The notes under the pieces were generated by a model. That model was given only the letters and a program-made list of their open reading frames with translations. It made no database searches and was not told the DNA's origin. DNA of 64,000 nucleotides from Paenibacillus sp. D2_2 (lineage in GTDB: Bacteria > Bacillota > Bacilli > Paenibacillales > Paenibacillaceae), in contig NZ_CP133605.1 of the NCBI RefSeq assembly GCF_031199965.1, positions 315,501 to 379,500 on the forward strand, read 5' to 3'. Of this stretch, positions 27,281 through 37,525 are shown piece after piece. The position numbers and the translations under genes are program-made. Every line of letters starts with the position of its first letter. Position 1 is the first letter of the stretch.

Positions 27281-27922
27281 ATGGAACCCAAATGGAAAGA
27301 ACAATTAGAACAGCATAGACATAATCGACGAAATGATATTATTCAGACTGCAAAGGAATTATTTATTGCGCACGGACTCTCATCCGTTACGCTTAAAGAC
27401 ATTGTGGAGTCGTGCGGCATCAGCAAAGTAACGTTATATAAGTATTTCCGCTCCCTGGAGGAGATTATCTTCGAGGTGGAGATAGATCTATTGAGTACTT
27501 TCGGGGAGCAGGTGGCCAGAATTGCCCATCAGGGTAGTAACGGGTATGAGAAGCTGCAATCCCTGCTCGAAGAGCAGATAATCGTCTCCAAACAGAGTAT
27601 GGACATTATTCGGTTTATTGCTATGTTTGATACACTGTATCAGGAAGAGTACCCAACACCAGAATTGGAAAGGAAATTCCGTACGTTTTTGCGGAGCGGA
27701 CAGCACCCTTTCTTATCGATACTTGAGGAAGGTGTAGCTGATGGATCGATGCGGCAGGACTTGGATGTCAAAGCAGTAGGCTATACGATCAGTAATATCG
27801 TGAACGCAACTCTACAACGGATGATGCTGCGTGGTAAGCTGCTGCATTTGGATCAGGATATAGACCCTGCTATTGTGCTGAGAAATATGGTAGATATGAT
27901 CCTTGCATTTGTGAGAGCATGA
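27281..27922 (+). CDS. TetR/AcrR-family transcriptional regulator
   Basis: A 213-residue regulator. The N-terminal helix-turn-helix reads RNDIIQTAKELFIAHGLSSV followed by TLKDIVESCGISKVTLYKYF, the TetR pattern. The C-terminal ligand domain is not specific. It follows the phosphatase gene closely and probably autoregulates the pair. A hairpin terminator follows. Confidence 0.88.
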   Translation: MEPKWKEQLEQHRHNRRNDIIQTAKELFIAHGLSSVTLKDIVESCGISKVTLYKYFRSLEEIIFEVEIDLLSTFGEQVARIAHQGSNGYEKLQSLLEEQIIVSKQSMDIIRFIAMFDTLYQEEYPTPELERKFRTFLRSGQHPFLSILEEGVADGSMRQDLDVKAVGYTISNIVNATLQRMMLRGKLLHLDQDIDPAIVLRNMVDMILAFVRA

Positions 27923-27962
27923 ACAGAAATTATGTACACAAAGCCTTGTACAATAGTAAAGA

Positions 27963-27998
27963 GAGACGTTTTCTTCTATAGAAGAAGGCGTCTTTTTG
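27963..27998 (+). terminator. Terminator after the TetR gene
   Basis: Stem AGACG...CGTCT with inner TTCTTC/GAAGAA and a TATA loop, followed by TTTTTG. Confidence 0.85.
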
Positions 27999-28104
27999 TT
28001 ACTGTAAATGATCGTTTAGTTACATAAACGGAGTATCTTGATTTTTAACAATTCGTTTACCTAGTTTTAATGGGACACTGACAGATCGATTTTATACTAA
28101 AGGT

Positions 28105-28121
28105 GTTTACTGCTGGTAAAC
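28105..28121. promoter_or_regulatory. Palindromic operator candidate upstream of the LplBCA-type operon
   Basis: GTTTAC-TGCTG-GTAAAC, a perfect 6+6 palindrome, lies seven bases after a TATACT box (28093-28098) and 70 bases before the permease start. Position and symmetry suggest a repressor site; the regulator is unknown. Confidence 0.4.
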
Positions 28122-28190
28122 CAAAGTGTACTGCCAATAAATAGGGGGATATTCTTTGATCATCATTTGAATTAGGAAAGGGTATGGGTC

Positions 28191-29120
28191 ATGACACAAT
28201 CGATTACAGGCAAAAGGAAGAAAGGCAGAAAATCCGGCATGCTGCTTCTGATGATGCTGCCGGGCATCATTTATTTAATTATCAACAATTACTTGCCGAT
28301 GTTTGGAGTCGTTATCGCATTTAAGGATTACAACTATACCAAGGGCATTTTCGGAAGTGACTGGGTCGGATTTAAAAATTTCGAATATCTCTTTAAGACA
28401 TTGGATGCCTTCGTCATTACAAGAAATACGATACTTTATAATGGCGCATTTATTATTCTCAATCTGTTTATCGCCGTTGGCCTAGCCATCTTGCTTAATG
28501 AAGTGAAGCAGCGATTCTTGTCACGTTTCTATCAAAGCGTCGTCCTACTTCCTTATTTGATCTCCATGGTCATTATCGGATATCTAGTATTTGCTGTTTT
28601 GAGTATGGATAACGGACTGCTGAACAAGAGCATTCTGCCGATGTTGGGTCTTTCGGAGATCTCCTGGTACAGCGAGGCAAAATATTGGCCCTACATTTTG
28701 ACGTTTGTGCATACCTGGAAGAGCAGCGGCTATTTATGTGTAATCTATCTGGCAGCCATTATTGGAATCGATCAGGAATACTATGAGGCGGCAACCATCG
28801 ATGGAGCGGGGAAATGGAGACAGATCAGAAGTATTACTTTTCCACTGATCATGCCTGTAGTTACGGTAATGACACTGCTACAGATCGGACGAATCTTCTA
28901 TTCCGATTTCGGCTTATTCTATCAGGTACCGCTGAATACTGGGGCGTTGCAATCAACAACCAATGTCATTGATACGTACGTATACCGTGCGCTTATGACG
29001 ACTGGGGATATCGGAATGTCATCAGCGGCAGGACTATATCAATCGTTGGTCGGCTTCCTGTTAGTATTCATTTCAAATTATGTAGTTAAGAAATTAAGTC
29101 GGGACAATGCCCTGTTCTAG
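28191..29120 (+). CDS. LplB-type ABC transporter permease
   Basis: A 309-residue inner-membrane permease of the polysaccharide/oligosaccharide LplB group. The N-terminal pattern LPGIIYLIINNYLPMFGVVIAFKDYNY is the group hallmark. The EAA loop reads QEYYEAATIDGAGKWRQIRSITFPLIMP. It has six predicted membrane segments. It is followed at 18 bases by the LplC-type partner and then by the binding lipoprotein. In Paenibacillus such systems usually import plant-polysaccharide oligosaccharides using a shared ATPase. Confidence 0.9.
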   Translation: MTQSITGKRKKGRKSGMLLLMMLPGIIYLIINNYLPMFGVVIAFKDYNYTKGIFGSDWVGFKNFEYLFKTLDAFVITRNTILYNGAFIILNLFIAVGLAILLNEVKQRFLSRFYQSVVLLPYLISMVIIGYLVFAVLSMDNGLLNKSILPMLGLSEISWYSEAKYWPYILTFVHTWKSSGYLCVIYLAAIIGIDQEYYEAATIDGAGKWRQIRSITFPLIMPVVTVMTLLQIGRIFYSDFGLFYQVPLNTGALQSTTNVIDTYVYRALMTTGDIGMSSAAGLYQSLVGFLLVFISNYVVKKLSRDNALF

Positions 29121-29138
29121 GCTAAAGGAGCGAATAAG

Positions 29139-30022
29139 TTGAAACTCAAAAATTGGATATGGCAATGGAGCATCCACATCATATTGACCATTGTTGCTAT
29201 TACTTGCATTCTGCCCTTTATATTGTTATTCACTTCATCGATTACGGACGAGCAGGAGATCTACAAGAACGGGTACGCATTGATCCGCACAAGATCAGCT
29301 TTGCAGCCTATTCTTATTTACTGCAGGATGCCGAGAAAATTACGCAGTCGATCGGCATTACCTTAGTTATTACGTTAGTCGGAACGCTGCTTGGTCTGAT
29401 CATTATTGCTTTGTTGGCTTATCCATTATCACGCAAGGATTTGCCTGGTAGGAACTTTTGGTCTTTCTTTGTATTCTTCACGATGCTATTCAATGGCGGA
29501 TTGGTCCCTACCTATCTGGTATATACTCAGCTGTTTGATATCAAGAATACGATTTGGGCGCTTATTGTACCGGGATTATTGTTGAATGCCTTCTATGTTA
29601 TGCTGATGCGCACTTTTTTTGCCACTTCTATTCCGGAAGCAGTCATTGAATCAGCCAAAATAGACGGGGCTGGGGAACTCAGGACTTTTGCCAAAATGGT
29701 ATTGCCGCTGTCGCTTCCTATTATGGCCACGGTCGGATTGTTCCAGACCATCAATTACTGGAATGATTGGTTCAATGGAATGATCTATATAACGGACAGC
29801 AAACTATTCAGCTTACAGAACCTACTTAATAGAATCTTGCTTGATATTCAGTTCCTGGCGAGCAGTAACTTTGGAAGTCAAGCAGATGTTACAGCAAATG
29901 CACCGATGGAAACCGTACGAATGGCGATGGCGGTAATTGGGGTAGCTCCGATCTTGGCAGCATACCCATTCTTCCAAAAGTATTTTGTTAAAGGACTCAC
30001 TGTTGGTGCAGTCAAAGGGTAA
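29139..30022 (+). pseudogene. LplC/YtcP-type ABC transporter permease (one frameshift)
   Basis: Second permease of the system. It begins at TTG 29139 (MKLKNWIWQWSIHIILTIVA), preceded by AAAGGAGCGAATAAG. The frame breaks near 29281, where ATCCGCAC should read ATCCCGCAC; with one C restored the protein continues LIPHKISFAAYSYLLQD. The EAA loop is PEAVIESAKIDGAGELRTFAKMVLPLS, and the C-terminus KYFVKGLTVGAVKG is typical. Repaired length is about 294 residues, normal for the family. Confidence 0.87.
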
Positions 30023-30086
30023 GGCTACGTTCAGTCTTGAACTGGTTAGCATATATAATCAAACCATGGATTGGGAGGCTTCAAGG

Positions 30087-31627
30087 ATGAGAGGGAACAC
30101 AGAAGTAAAAAGAAATAGAACGTGGCAAGCCGTATTAACATTGGTCATTGCTGTATCCGTCGTATTAGCTGGATGTGGCTCTAAGAAAGAGGCGGGAGGA
30201 GACAATTCCACAGGTGGTAGCAACGGATCTGCGCCATATGAAGTCACGGTAGCTTTCTTCGGAAATGAGCAGAAGGATATGCTTGAAGTTCAAGAGGCCA
30301 TGAGCAAGATTACCAAGGAGAAGATCAATGCTACTGTCAAACTGATGCCGATTGCGCTTGGCAACTGGCAGCAACAGACCAATCTAATGATGGCAGGAAA
30401 TGAGAAGATGGATCTGATGTTTACTTCCTCGGGTTTTGGTTACGGTTCACTTGTAGCCAAGGGACAGTTGAATCCACTGAATGACCTGCTCGATAAATAT
30501 GGTCAAGGAATTAAAGAGGCGCTAGATCCTGCTTTTCTCACAGCTTCACAAATCAATGGCGAGATTTACGCAGTTACGCCTGTACGCGACTTGGCTTCAG
30601 ATTACGGAATCTTGATGCGTAAGGATCTGTTGGACAAGTATCATATCGATCCTGCTAATATCAAATCGCTGGATGACTTGGACGCTGTGTTCCAAAGTAT
30701 AAAGGATAATGAAGAGAATATGGTTCCTCTAGTTGCCAAAAACCCGGGAACTGCTCCGTTTGATGCTGGTTATATCACCTATGATCCGCTGGGTGGGGGA
30801 GTGGGCGTTCTTCCGAATTATGACAACAATCTGAAGGTAGTTAACTACTTTGAAACTAAAGAATATGCTGATGAGTTGAATCTGCTTCGTCGCTGGTATC
30901 AACAAGGATTTATGTTGAAGGATGCGGGAACGGGTAAATACGATGGTCGGGAGATGGTCAAGGCAGGAAAGGCCTTCGCTTATTTCTCGAATCTCAAGCC
31001 AGGAACAGAAGTCGAGGCGTCGAGAAAAAGCGGCAAGGAAATGATAGCAGTGCGGTTAACCGAGGCTTATTCGACGACGGACTCGATCACGGGGATGATG
31101 TGGTCAATCCCCAAAAACTCTCAGGATCCTGCAAGCTCTATGAAGCTATTGAATTTATTATATACAGACAAAGAGCTGTACAATCTGTTCACATGGGGAT
31201 TGAAGGGAAGCATTATGTGAAGGTTTCTGATAACGTCATTGATTATCCTCAAGGGCAGGATATTCAGAACTTGGGCTATAACTTCGGTACGCCGTATATG
31301 TTCGGTAATCAGTTCCTGTCCTATACTTGGAAGGTAGAAGATCCGGATATCTGGAAGAAGATGGACGAATTCAATAGAAATGCGAAGAAATCCAAGGCAT
31401 TGGGCTTCAGCTTCGATGTTAGCAAGGTGAAGAACGAAATGGCTGCCGTAAACAACGTATTATCAGAATACCGTGTGGGTCTGGAGACAGGAACACTTGA
31501 TCCAACAGAAAATCTGCCTAAATTCATCGAGAAATTGAAGGCTGCAGGCAGTGATATCATTGTTAGCGAGAAACAGCAACAGCTTGACGAATGGCTAAAA
31601 CGCAGAAATAATCCGCGCGAACATTAG
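30087..31627 (+). pseudogene. LplA-type oligosaccharide-binding lipoprotein (one frameshift)
   Basis: Extracellular binding protein of about 513 residues. I chose ATG 30087 because GGAGG sits eight bases upstream and it yields a lipoprotein signal with lipobox VVLAGCG. A Gly/Ser/Asn linker and then YEVTVAFFGNEQKDMLEVQEAM follow. The frame breaks near 31195, where GGGG should be GGGGG; restored, YNLFTWGIEGKHYVK continues to the end at 31627. The WGIEGKHY motif is itself conserved in this family, which supports the repair. It pairs with the two upstream permeases. Confidence 0.88.
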
Positions 31628-31661
31628 TGTATGAGGACGTAGAAAATAGTCTATAAGATAG

Positions 31662-31702
31662 TGAGAAGATGGCTCTCATGATAGGGTCATCTTCTTCTCT
31701 TT
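31662..31702 (+). terminator. Terminator after the lplA-type gene
   Basis: Stem AGAAGATG/CATCTTCT followed by TCTCTTTG. Confidence 0.65.
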
Positions 31703-31797
31703 GTGGTAATTATCGTCAATATAGCGAACTTCCTTGTCAAATCACTCAAGAGAATCTATAATGATTAGCGTCTAATTGCATATACACTGGATGAAGT

Positions 31798-32010
31798 TTA
31801 CGGGAGATAAGCGGAAAGCTTGGCCGAAGGGGCATTAAACTCTCAGGCGCTATAGGGATGGGAACACCCAACCTTAGGCAGGACCGTAAATGGACAGGAC
31901 TCTGGAGAGACTCCGTTAATGGAGCACCGAAGGGGCAATACGCGCGCAGGCTGGGTAACCAACCAATGAGCGCCGCGTTAAAACTCTCAGGTAAAAGGAC
32001 AGGGATTGCG
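31798..32010 (+). ncRNA. Tandem glycine riboswitch
   Basis: Two glycine aptamers in series. Aptamer 1 has GGCCGAAGGGGCA (31822) and AACTCTCAGGCG (31838); aptamer 2 has CTGGAGAGACTCC (31901), CACCGAAGGGGCAA (31925) and AACTCTCAGGTAAAAGGACAGG (31982). The GGAGAG, CCGAAGGGGCAA and ACTCTCAGG-AAAAGGACAG elements are diagnostic. It lies upstream of an alanine/glycine:sodium symporter, a known class of target. A downstream terminator at 32112-32142 gives the expression platform. Confidence 0.93.
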
Positions 32011-32111
32011 GGATCGGTATCGGAATTTATATGTGGTATATAACTTCAACCTATATGTGCTTAGTTTCACATATATAAAGGTTGACGTACCGACAATCTG
32101 CAAAATGTCCC

Positions 32112-32142
32112 AGAGTCAAATCCTTCGGATTTGACTCTTTTC
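32112..32142 (+). terminator. Riboswitch expression-platform terminator
   Basis: Perfect 12-bp stem AGAGTCAAATCC/GGATTTGACTCT with loop TTC and TTTTC tail, 45 bases before the symporter ATG. Upstream segments GATTG and CGGTA near 32005-32020 can pair with TACCG and CAATC near 32090, so alternative folds are available for the switch. Confidence 0.85.
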
Positions 32143-32186
32143 ATGTCTACTCTAGGAAAATGCAACATCATGAGGGGGAGAAGCAA

Positions 32187-33577
32187 ATGCAAGTATTAGA
32201 GCAGATTAACCAATGGGTGTGGGGAGCGCCTTTGCTCATCTTATTAGTTGGAACAGGAATATGGCTGACTTGCCGGCTCGGGCTGCTACAAGTGATAAGG
32301 TTGCCGCTCGCCTTAAGGCTGATATTCAAAGCCAAGAACGAAGGTGAAGGTGACGTATCGAGCTTTGGCGCTTTGGCGACGGCACTTGCAGCGACAGTCG
32401 GCACGGGAATATCGTTGGGGTTGCCACTGCGATTCAAGTCGGAGGTCCAGGAGCGTTGTTCTGGATGTGGATGGCTGCATTCTTTGGGATGGCGACGAAG
32501 TATGCCGAAGGCTTATTAGCTGTGAAGTACCGGACGACGGATGACAAAGGACAGGTTTCCGGCGGACCGATGTATTATATTGAGCGGGGGTTGGGGAGTA
32601 AGTTCAAGCCGCTAGCTGTATTTTTTGCTATAAGTGGAGTTCTAGTTGCACTCTTCGGGATTGGTACGTTCCCGCAGGTGAATGCCATCGTATCGTCAAC
32701 GCAGTCGAGCTGGGGAGTTCCAGCTATCGTGACGGCGGGGATTATGACGGTGTTAACCGCTTTGGTTACACTTGGCGGGATTAAGAGTATATCCAAGGTA
32801 TCGACGAAGGTTGTTCCCTTGATGGCTGCCCTCTATATCATTGCTGCTTTAGTTGTCTTGTTCACCTTTGCCGATCAAATTCCGCATGCTGTGGCGCTGG
32901 TCTTCGAGAGCGCGTTCCAGCCAGCGGCGGCAGGTGGAGGATTCCTGGGCGCTACGGTGATGATGGCGATCCGTAACGGGGTTGCGCGCGGGGTATTCTC
33001 CAACGAATCGGGCCTGGGAAGCGCTCCGATCGCTGCTGCGGCTGCTAAGACCAAATGGCCGGCAGAGCAGGGGCTCGTATCGATGACAGGAACCTTTTTT
33101 GACACAATAATTATTTGTACACTAACAGGATTAACCTTAATTGTAACGGGAGTGTGGCAGGGTGCCGAGCGTGGGGCGATAATGACCCAAGCGGCATTCG
33201 ATGCTGCGATCCCATTCGGATCGATGATTCTTACATTATGCCTGATCCTGTTTGCATTCACGACGATTCTAGGCTGGAACTATTACGGTGAGCGCTGTAT
33301 CACTTACTTGTTCGGTGTGAAGTCGATCCTGCCTTACCGCGTTGTATTTATCCTCTTGATTGCTTTTGGCGCATTTATCAAGCTGGAGGCTATATGGCTG
33401 CTTGCGGATATCGTGAACGGGTTGATGGCACTTCCGAATTTGATCGCCCTATTAGGCTTATCAGGAGTGGTTGTAGCAGAGACCAGGCGGTATCTACAAC
33501 ATATGAAGGAACAGAAGCATTCAGAGCGTTCAGCTTCGAAAGCAGCCATGCAGCCAGTTTTGGCGGAGGAAGAATAA
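32187..33577 (+). pseudogene. Alanine/glycine:Na+ symporter, AGCS family (one frameshift)
   Basis: Sodium-coupled uptake of alanine or glycine across the cytoplasmic membrane. ATG 32187 follows GAGGGGGAGAAGCAA and gives MQVLEQINQWVWGAPLLILL. The frame breaks near 32411, where ACGGGAATATCG lacks one A; restored it reads GTGNIVGVATAIQVGGPGA, a conserved AGCS block. Later motifs GGPMYYIERGLG and ARGVFSNESGLGSAPIAAA are family signatures. Repaired length is about 464 residues. The tandem glycine riboswitch upstream points to glycine as substrate. Confidence 0.9.
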
Positions 33578-33596
33578 GGGTTGCAGTAATATTAAG

Positions 33597-33662
33597 GACA
33601 CCTCTATTTCGGGAACGTGGGACTTTGTCTCATTTATTCCCGATATAGGGGTGCTTTTTGTT
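33597..33662 (+). terminator. Long-stem terminator after the AGCS gene
   Basis: Outer stem CACCTCTAT/ATAGGGGTG continues into TCGGGAA/TTCCCGA, with a loop of about 20 bases, then CTTTTTG. Confidence 0.8.
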
Positions 33663-33783
33663 TTCTTCGAACGAGACATTTTCTGACTTTAGTCTTAGAA
33701 TGAGAAGTAATGTAACAAAAAGACCGACTTAGGGAATAGCTACTTGGATTTTTGAGCGGTTTTATCGGCTGGTGGTGCATGTA

Positions 33784-35115
33784 ATGTTCAATCTGATTAT
33801 GGCGATTCAAATTTTAAGCTTCTTCTTTATTTTCAAATCCGTTTCACGCTACTCATTTACGATTAGAGAAATGATCGTGTGGTTAACGGTCTTTTTGCTG
33901 ATTGGCTGGGTCTCAACATATTTCATCGGGGTCTGGGGGGCAGTTTCGCTATTTGCCTGCTTTGTCTGCATCTCCTACTTTAAGAATCATAAACAAATTT
34001 CCGCTTTGGGTATTTTTTACGGGGCATATGCCTTGATTATGAATTCGTTCTTGGGCTATTTGGCCGCGATTCCGATCACTTGGCTCGTTCAGTTAATCTT
34101 CCGACAGTCATCAGCCAATATCGAGTATCTCCCGTATCTTTTTACGGCGATGGCGCCGCCCATTCTCAATGAAGTTCTGCTTCGGCTGGTACGTCGCTTT
34201 GTTCCGCAGATAGGTAAACAGCTCATACGGGAATACGGTAAAATCATTTTTGTCCCCGTGATTGTATTGTTCATCATCATTATTGTTTTGGTATATCCGA
34301 TATTGTCCATTAGCAATCAAACGGGTGATTACAGCTCCTATCAACGAATGATCCTCTTGAGCATGTGGCTGCTGGTTGTTGTTGCTTTGTTGTATATGCA
34401 GTTTCAGTATCATCATATCCGAAAAAAAGAGCTGGAAAGGTCCAAAAGTGAGCAGTTGGTGCAGCTTAAGGAGTATGCCGCGCAGCTGGAGAAAATCTAT
34501 GATGAATTCAGAGGCTTCCGCCATGATTATGCGAATATTCTTCTGACGCTGGAGGACGGGATTTACAGGGAGGATTGGGACCAAGTCAAACATGTATTTG
34601 AGAACACAGTCAAGCCAACGGGGCAGTTCCTGCGTAAGAACGAATACAGCTTCGTGAAACTGCGGAACCTTCATATCTCAGAGGTAAAGAGCATCCTAGC
34701 GGCAAAAATTATGCTGGCACAGCAAATGAAAATCGATGTTTCGCTGGAGATCGAGGATCCTGTCCATTCGATCCCGATGGAACTGATTTCTTTTACCCGG
34801 ATCCTGTCCATACTGCTCGATAATGCGATTGAGTCGGCAGCCGCTACGAAGGAGCGTAGGCTTTGGATCGTATTGCTGGAGGACTCTGAAGCGCTGCGGC
34901 TGATCATCGAAAATAGTAGTGAAGAACGGATCGACCTGCGAAGTCTGGGGGAGCGGGGATACTCAACCAAAGGTGAGGGGCGAGGCTTAGGCTTATTTAA
35001 TGTGCAGCAAATGCTAAATGACCATAAATATGCTTCACTGCAATCGGAGAGCCAGCCTCATTTATTCTCGCAAACCCTTATATTAAGAAAATCAAAATCT
35101 GGAGAACGATCATGA
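33784..35115 (+). CDS. AgrC-like sensor histidine kinase (GHKL type)
   Basis: Membrane sensor kinase of 443 residues: six or seven N-terminal membrane segments, then a cytoplasmic kinase. The phosphoacceptor is about residue 247 in FRGFRHDYANILLTLE. The ATPase N box reads RILSILLDNAIESAA and the G box GEGRGLGLFNVQQML, the GHKL form used by AgrC/ComD sensors of peptide signals. I prefer ATG 33784 (GGTGGT upstream); a GTG at 33772 is possible. Its stop overlaps the LytTR regulator start (ATGA). No agrB or agrD-like gene is visible, so the ligand may be a foreign peptide or an antibiotic. Confidence 0.87.
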   Translation: MFNLIMAIQILSFFFIFKSVSRYSFTIREMIVWLTVFLLIGWVSTYFIGVWGAVSLFACFVCISYFKNHKQISALGIFYGAYALIMNSFLGYLAAIPITWLVQLIFRQSSANIEYLPYLFTAMAPPILNEVLLRLVRRFVPQIGKQLIREYGKIIFVPVIVLFIIIIVLVYPILSISNQTGDYSSYQRMILLSMWLLVVVALLYMQFQYHHIRKKELERSKSEQLVQLKEYAAQLEKIYDEFRGFRHDYANILLTLEDGIYREDWDQVKHVFENTVKPTGQFLRKNEYSFVKLRNLHISEVKSILAAKIMLAQQMKIDVSLEIEDPVHSIPMELISFTRILSILLDNAIESAAATKERRLWIVLLEDSEALRLIIENSSEERIDLRSLGERGYSTKGEGRGLGLFNVQQMLNDHKYASLQSESQPHLFSQTLILRKSKSGERS

Positions 35116-35867
35116 ATATATTCATATTGGAGGATAATCTGATCCAGCAACAGCGGCTGGAACGAATCGTCAAGGAGTTATGCCTCAAGCATCAAATCCG
35201 TTATCGGAACCTGTCCTCGACAGCCAAACCGAATCATTTGTTGGCGCAAATCGAGAACGCTGCCGATCATCAGCTGTATTTTCTGGATCTGGAAATTAAA
35301 AATGAGAAGCACACCGGGCTTGAAGTGGCGCAGGAAATCAGGCGAATCGACCCGTATGGAACAATTGTGTTTGTCACTACGCATTCGGAGCTGGCGCCCA
35401 AGACGTTTGCTTACCGGGTAGCTGCTCTGGATTTTATCGAGAAGGATTTGCCGGAGGCTGAGTTTATCCAGAAGGTCGAGGCTTGCTTGCTGCTTGCTGA
35501 TGAACGCAGGACCGTGCCTGTAAGCCCTGATCTGTTCTCTTTCGAGAATAAATATACCAGCTTTCAAATTCCTTTTTCGGAAATTATATATTTTGAAACG
35601 ATGGAAATCGCACATAAAATCAGATTGATCGCGAAATCCAAAACGTTCGAATTTTACGCTGAAATGAATGAAATCGCAGAGCATGATGAGCGGCTCTTCC
35701 GGTGTCACCGGGCATTTGTCGTCAACCTGGCGAATATCAGATCGATTGATAAGAAGAACAGGATCGTCTTGTTTGACCATGGCGTGAGCTGTTCTGTCTC
35801 GAGAAGATTACAAAAGGAAACGATTAAAAAAATGGAGTCCTTGAGGCAAAGAGAATTCCCAAACTAA
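35112..35867 (+). CDS. AgrA-like response regulator with LytTR domain
   Basis: A 251-residue regulator. The receiver has acidic residues E7-D8 and phosphoacceptor D59 in LYFLDLEI. The C-terminal LytTR DNA-binding domain occupies about residues 145-245, with IIYFETMEIAHKIRLIAKS and RLFRCHRAFVVNLANI. It overlaps the kinase gene by four bases. The ABC exporter and DUF4097 genes 230 bases downstream are its probable targets, by analogy with other LytTR systems that control exporters. Confidence 0.9.
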   Translation: MNIFILEDNLIQQQRLERIVKELCLKHQIRYRNLSSTAKPNHLLAQIENAADHQLYFLDLEIKNEKHTGLEVAQEIRRIDPYGTIVFVTTHSELAPKTFAYRVAALDFIEKDLPEAEFIQKVEACLLLADERRTVPVSPDLFSFENKYTSFQIPFSEIIYFETMEIAHKIRLIAKSKTFEFYAEMNEIAEHDERLFRCHRAFVVNLANIRSIDKKNRIVLFDHGVSCSVSRRLQKETIKKMESLRQREFPN

Positions 35868-35877
35868 CAATCCATAT

Positions 35878-35923
35878 GAAGCGCCGAAGCTATTTCTAAA
35901 TAGCAGCTGGCGCTTCTTTTTTA
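35878..35923 (+). terminator. Terminator after the LytTR regulator gene
   Basis: Stem GAAGCGCC/GGCGCTTC with inner GCTATTT/AAATAGC, followed by TTTTTTATT. Confidence 0.88.
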
Positions 35924-36096
35924 TTAAAAAATACCGTTTATGAAGGTTAGAGGACTGTTGGCGATATAAGCATCCCAAACGGGAGAGAAAAGCCTTACCC
36001 TATGAGTGAAGCAAGAGGCAGGCGGGAATCTTTTCACATCTTATAACTGGTTTGGCCTGGCGCTTCATCTAAACAGGATTAAGGAGAGAACAGCTG

Positions 36097-36820
36097 ATGG
36101 ACACAATGATCGAAATTGATCGACTATCAAAAGCATATAAAGGCGAAGAAACCGTGTCGGATGTCACCATGCATATCGAGAAAGGGGAAATCTATGGTTT
36201 CCTCGGACCGAATGGCGCAGGAAAAACGACCATCATGAAAATGATTCTGAATTTGGTCAAGCCCACATCAGGCGAGATTCGTATACTTGGGAAGCCTATA
36301 ACCCACTTGTCATATCAATACTTGAAGGATATTGGCAGTATCATTGAATATCCGGTATTTTATGAACGGCTCTCAGCGGCTGACAACTTAAAGCTTCATT
36401 GTAAATATATCGGCAACCAAGGTGAGGGCGTATTCAAGAGGTGCTTAGAACCGTTGAATTAAATGGGGTAGAACATAAAAAAGTACACGAGTTTTCATTA
36501 GGAATGAAGCAGCGATTGGGAATCGCCAGAGCGATCATTACAAACCCAGCCATTCTAATTCTGGACGAGCCGATCAATGGCTTGGATCCCGTGGGGATCA
36601 GAGACATCCGGATGCTACTGCTGAAGCTGAAGAACGAGTACGGCATGACCATTCTAATCTCCAGCCATATTGTTTCAGAGATTGAATCGGTTGCGGATAC
36701 GATCGGGATTATTAATCAAGGGAAGCTGCTTAAGGAAGTGAAGTTGTCGGAGATCCGGGAAGAGAGCAATCTGGAGGAATATTTTCTAAAACTGATTCAT
36801 GGGGAAGCATGCATGTTTAA
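36097..36820 (+). pseudogene. ABC transporter ATP-binding protein, peptide/bacitracin-exporter type (two frame disruptions)
   Basis: ATPase of about 241 residues. Walker A is GPNGAGKTT at residues 37-45. The ABC signature is FSLGMKQRLGIA and Walker B is ILILDEP followed by INGLDPVG. The frame breaks near 36432 (one base lost in GAGGGCGTATTC) and again near 36803 (GGGG for GGGGG). With both repaired, the protein ends FLKLIHGGSMHV at TAA 36820, a usual C-terminus for this group, overlapping the permease start. Without the second repair, the ATPase tail is artificially fused to the permease. It resembles lantibiotic-immunity and bacitracin ABC ATPases. Confidence 0.85.
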
Positions 36821-37514
36821 ACTGATAAAAATCGAGCGGGAAAAAAATCAGATAGCAGGATACGGGATCAAAGCCGTGATTAGTATGGCAATTATTTTTG
36901 TACTGGTAGCTGGGATGGCTCTAATGTCAAATGCCCAGGATGAGCCTATGTTCTATAACTTTACAGATTTCATGTCGCTTGCGAACATCTTCATCCGCAT
37001 TACCTTTGTCGTTTTCTCGGGCATTCTGATTTCTAGACTGGTGATAGAAGAATATAAGGGCAAGACGATGCAGCTCTTGTTTACGTATCCCTTACAGCGC
37101 AAAAAGATCATCCAGGCCAAGTTAATGATTGTTCTCGGTTTCTGCTTCACCAGTATTGTTATTACCACCTTGCTTATAGAAGGAATGACGGTTTTATTGA
37201 ATCCACAGCTTCATTTTTTCGAGACCTCTGCAACGATGACGGACTTACTCGCTACCGTTCCTTCGATCCTGATTGCTTCTGCCATGACAGCTGGATTAAG
37301 TCTTATCTCATTGTTTTTCGGCATGCGTAAAAAGTCTACTGCGGCTGCTATTACAAGCTCTGTCATTATAGGAACGCTGTCCAACGCAATGGTCTCTGAC
37401 GGGAGCAGCTCCGTCAATATGTTTCAATTTATCGTCATACCAGCGATTCTCTGTTTGTTAGGATTAACCGTAGCTTATTTATCGTATCGTAAGATTGATA
37501 GAATTGATATTTAG
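36813..37514 (+). CDS. ABC-2 type transporter permease
   Basis: A 233-residue membrane protein with six predicted segments. It starts MFKLIKIEREKNQIAGYGIK at ATG 36813. ATG 36813 overlaps the repaired ATPase stop, which is the usual coupling for this pair; the longer open frame upstream is the ATPase tail read in the same frame because of a lost base. It contains a conserved cytosolic block, EEYKGKTMQLLFTYPLQRKK, seen in ABC-2 exporters of the bacitracin/lantibiotic type. The transported compound is unknown; peptide antibiotic defence is inferred. Confidence 0.82.
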   Translation: MFKLIKIEREKNQIAGYGIKAVISMAIIFVLVAGMALMSNAQDEPMFYNFTDFMSLANIFIRITFVVFSGILISRLVIEEYKGKTMQLLFTYPLQRKKIIQAKLMIVLGFCFTSIVITTLLIEGMTVLLNPQLHFFETSATMTDLLATVPSILIASAMTAGLSLISLFFGMRKKSTAAAITSSVIIGTLSNAMVSDGSSSVNMFQFIVIPAILCLLGLTVAYLSYRKIDRIDI

Positions 37515-37525
37515 AGGAGAACATG

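Noticed and set aside
36001..36060. Short frame MSEARGRRESFHIL as a possible signal peptide for the Agr-like system
   Set aside because: Only 14 codons, no ribosome site, no cysteine or AgrD-like features.
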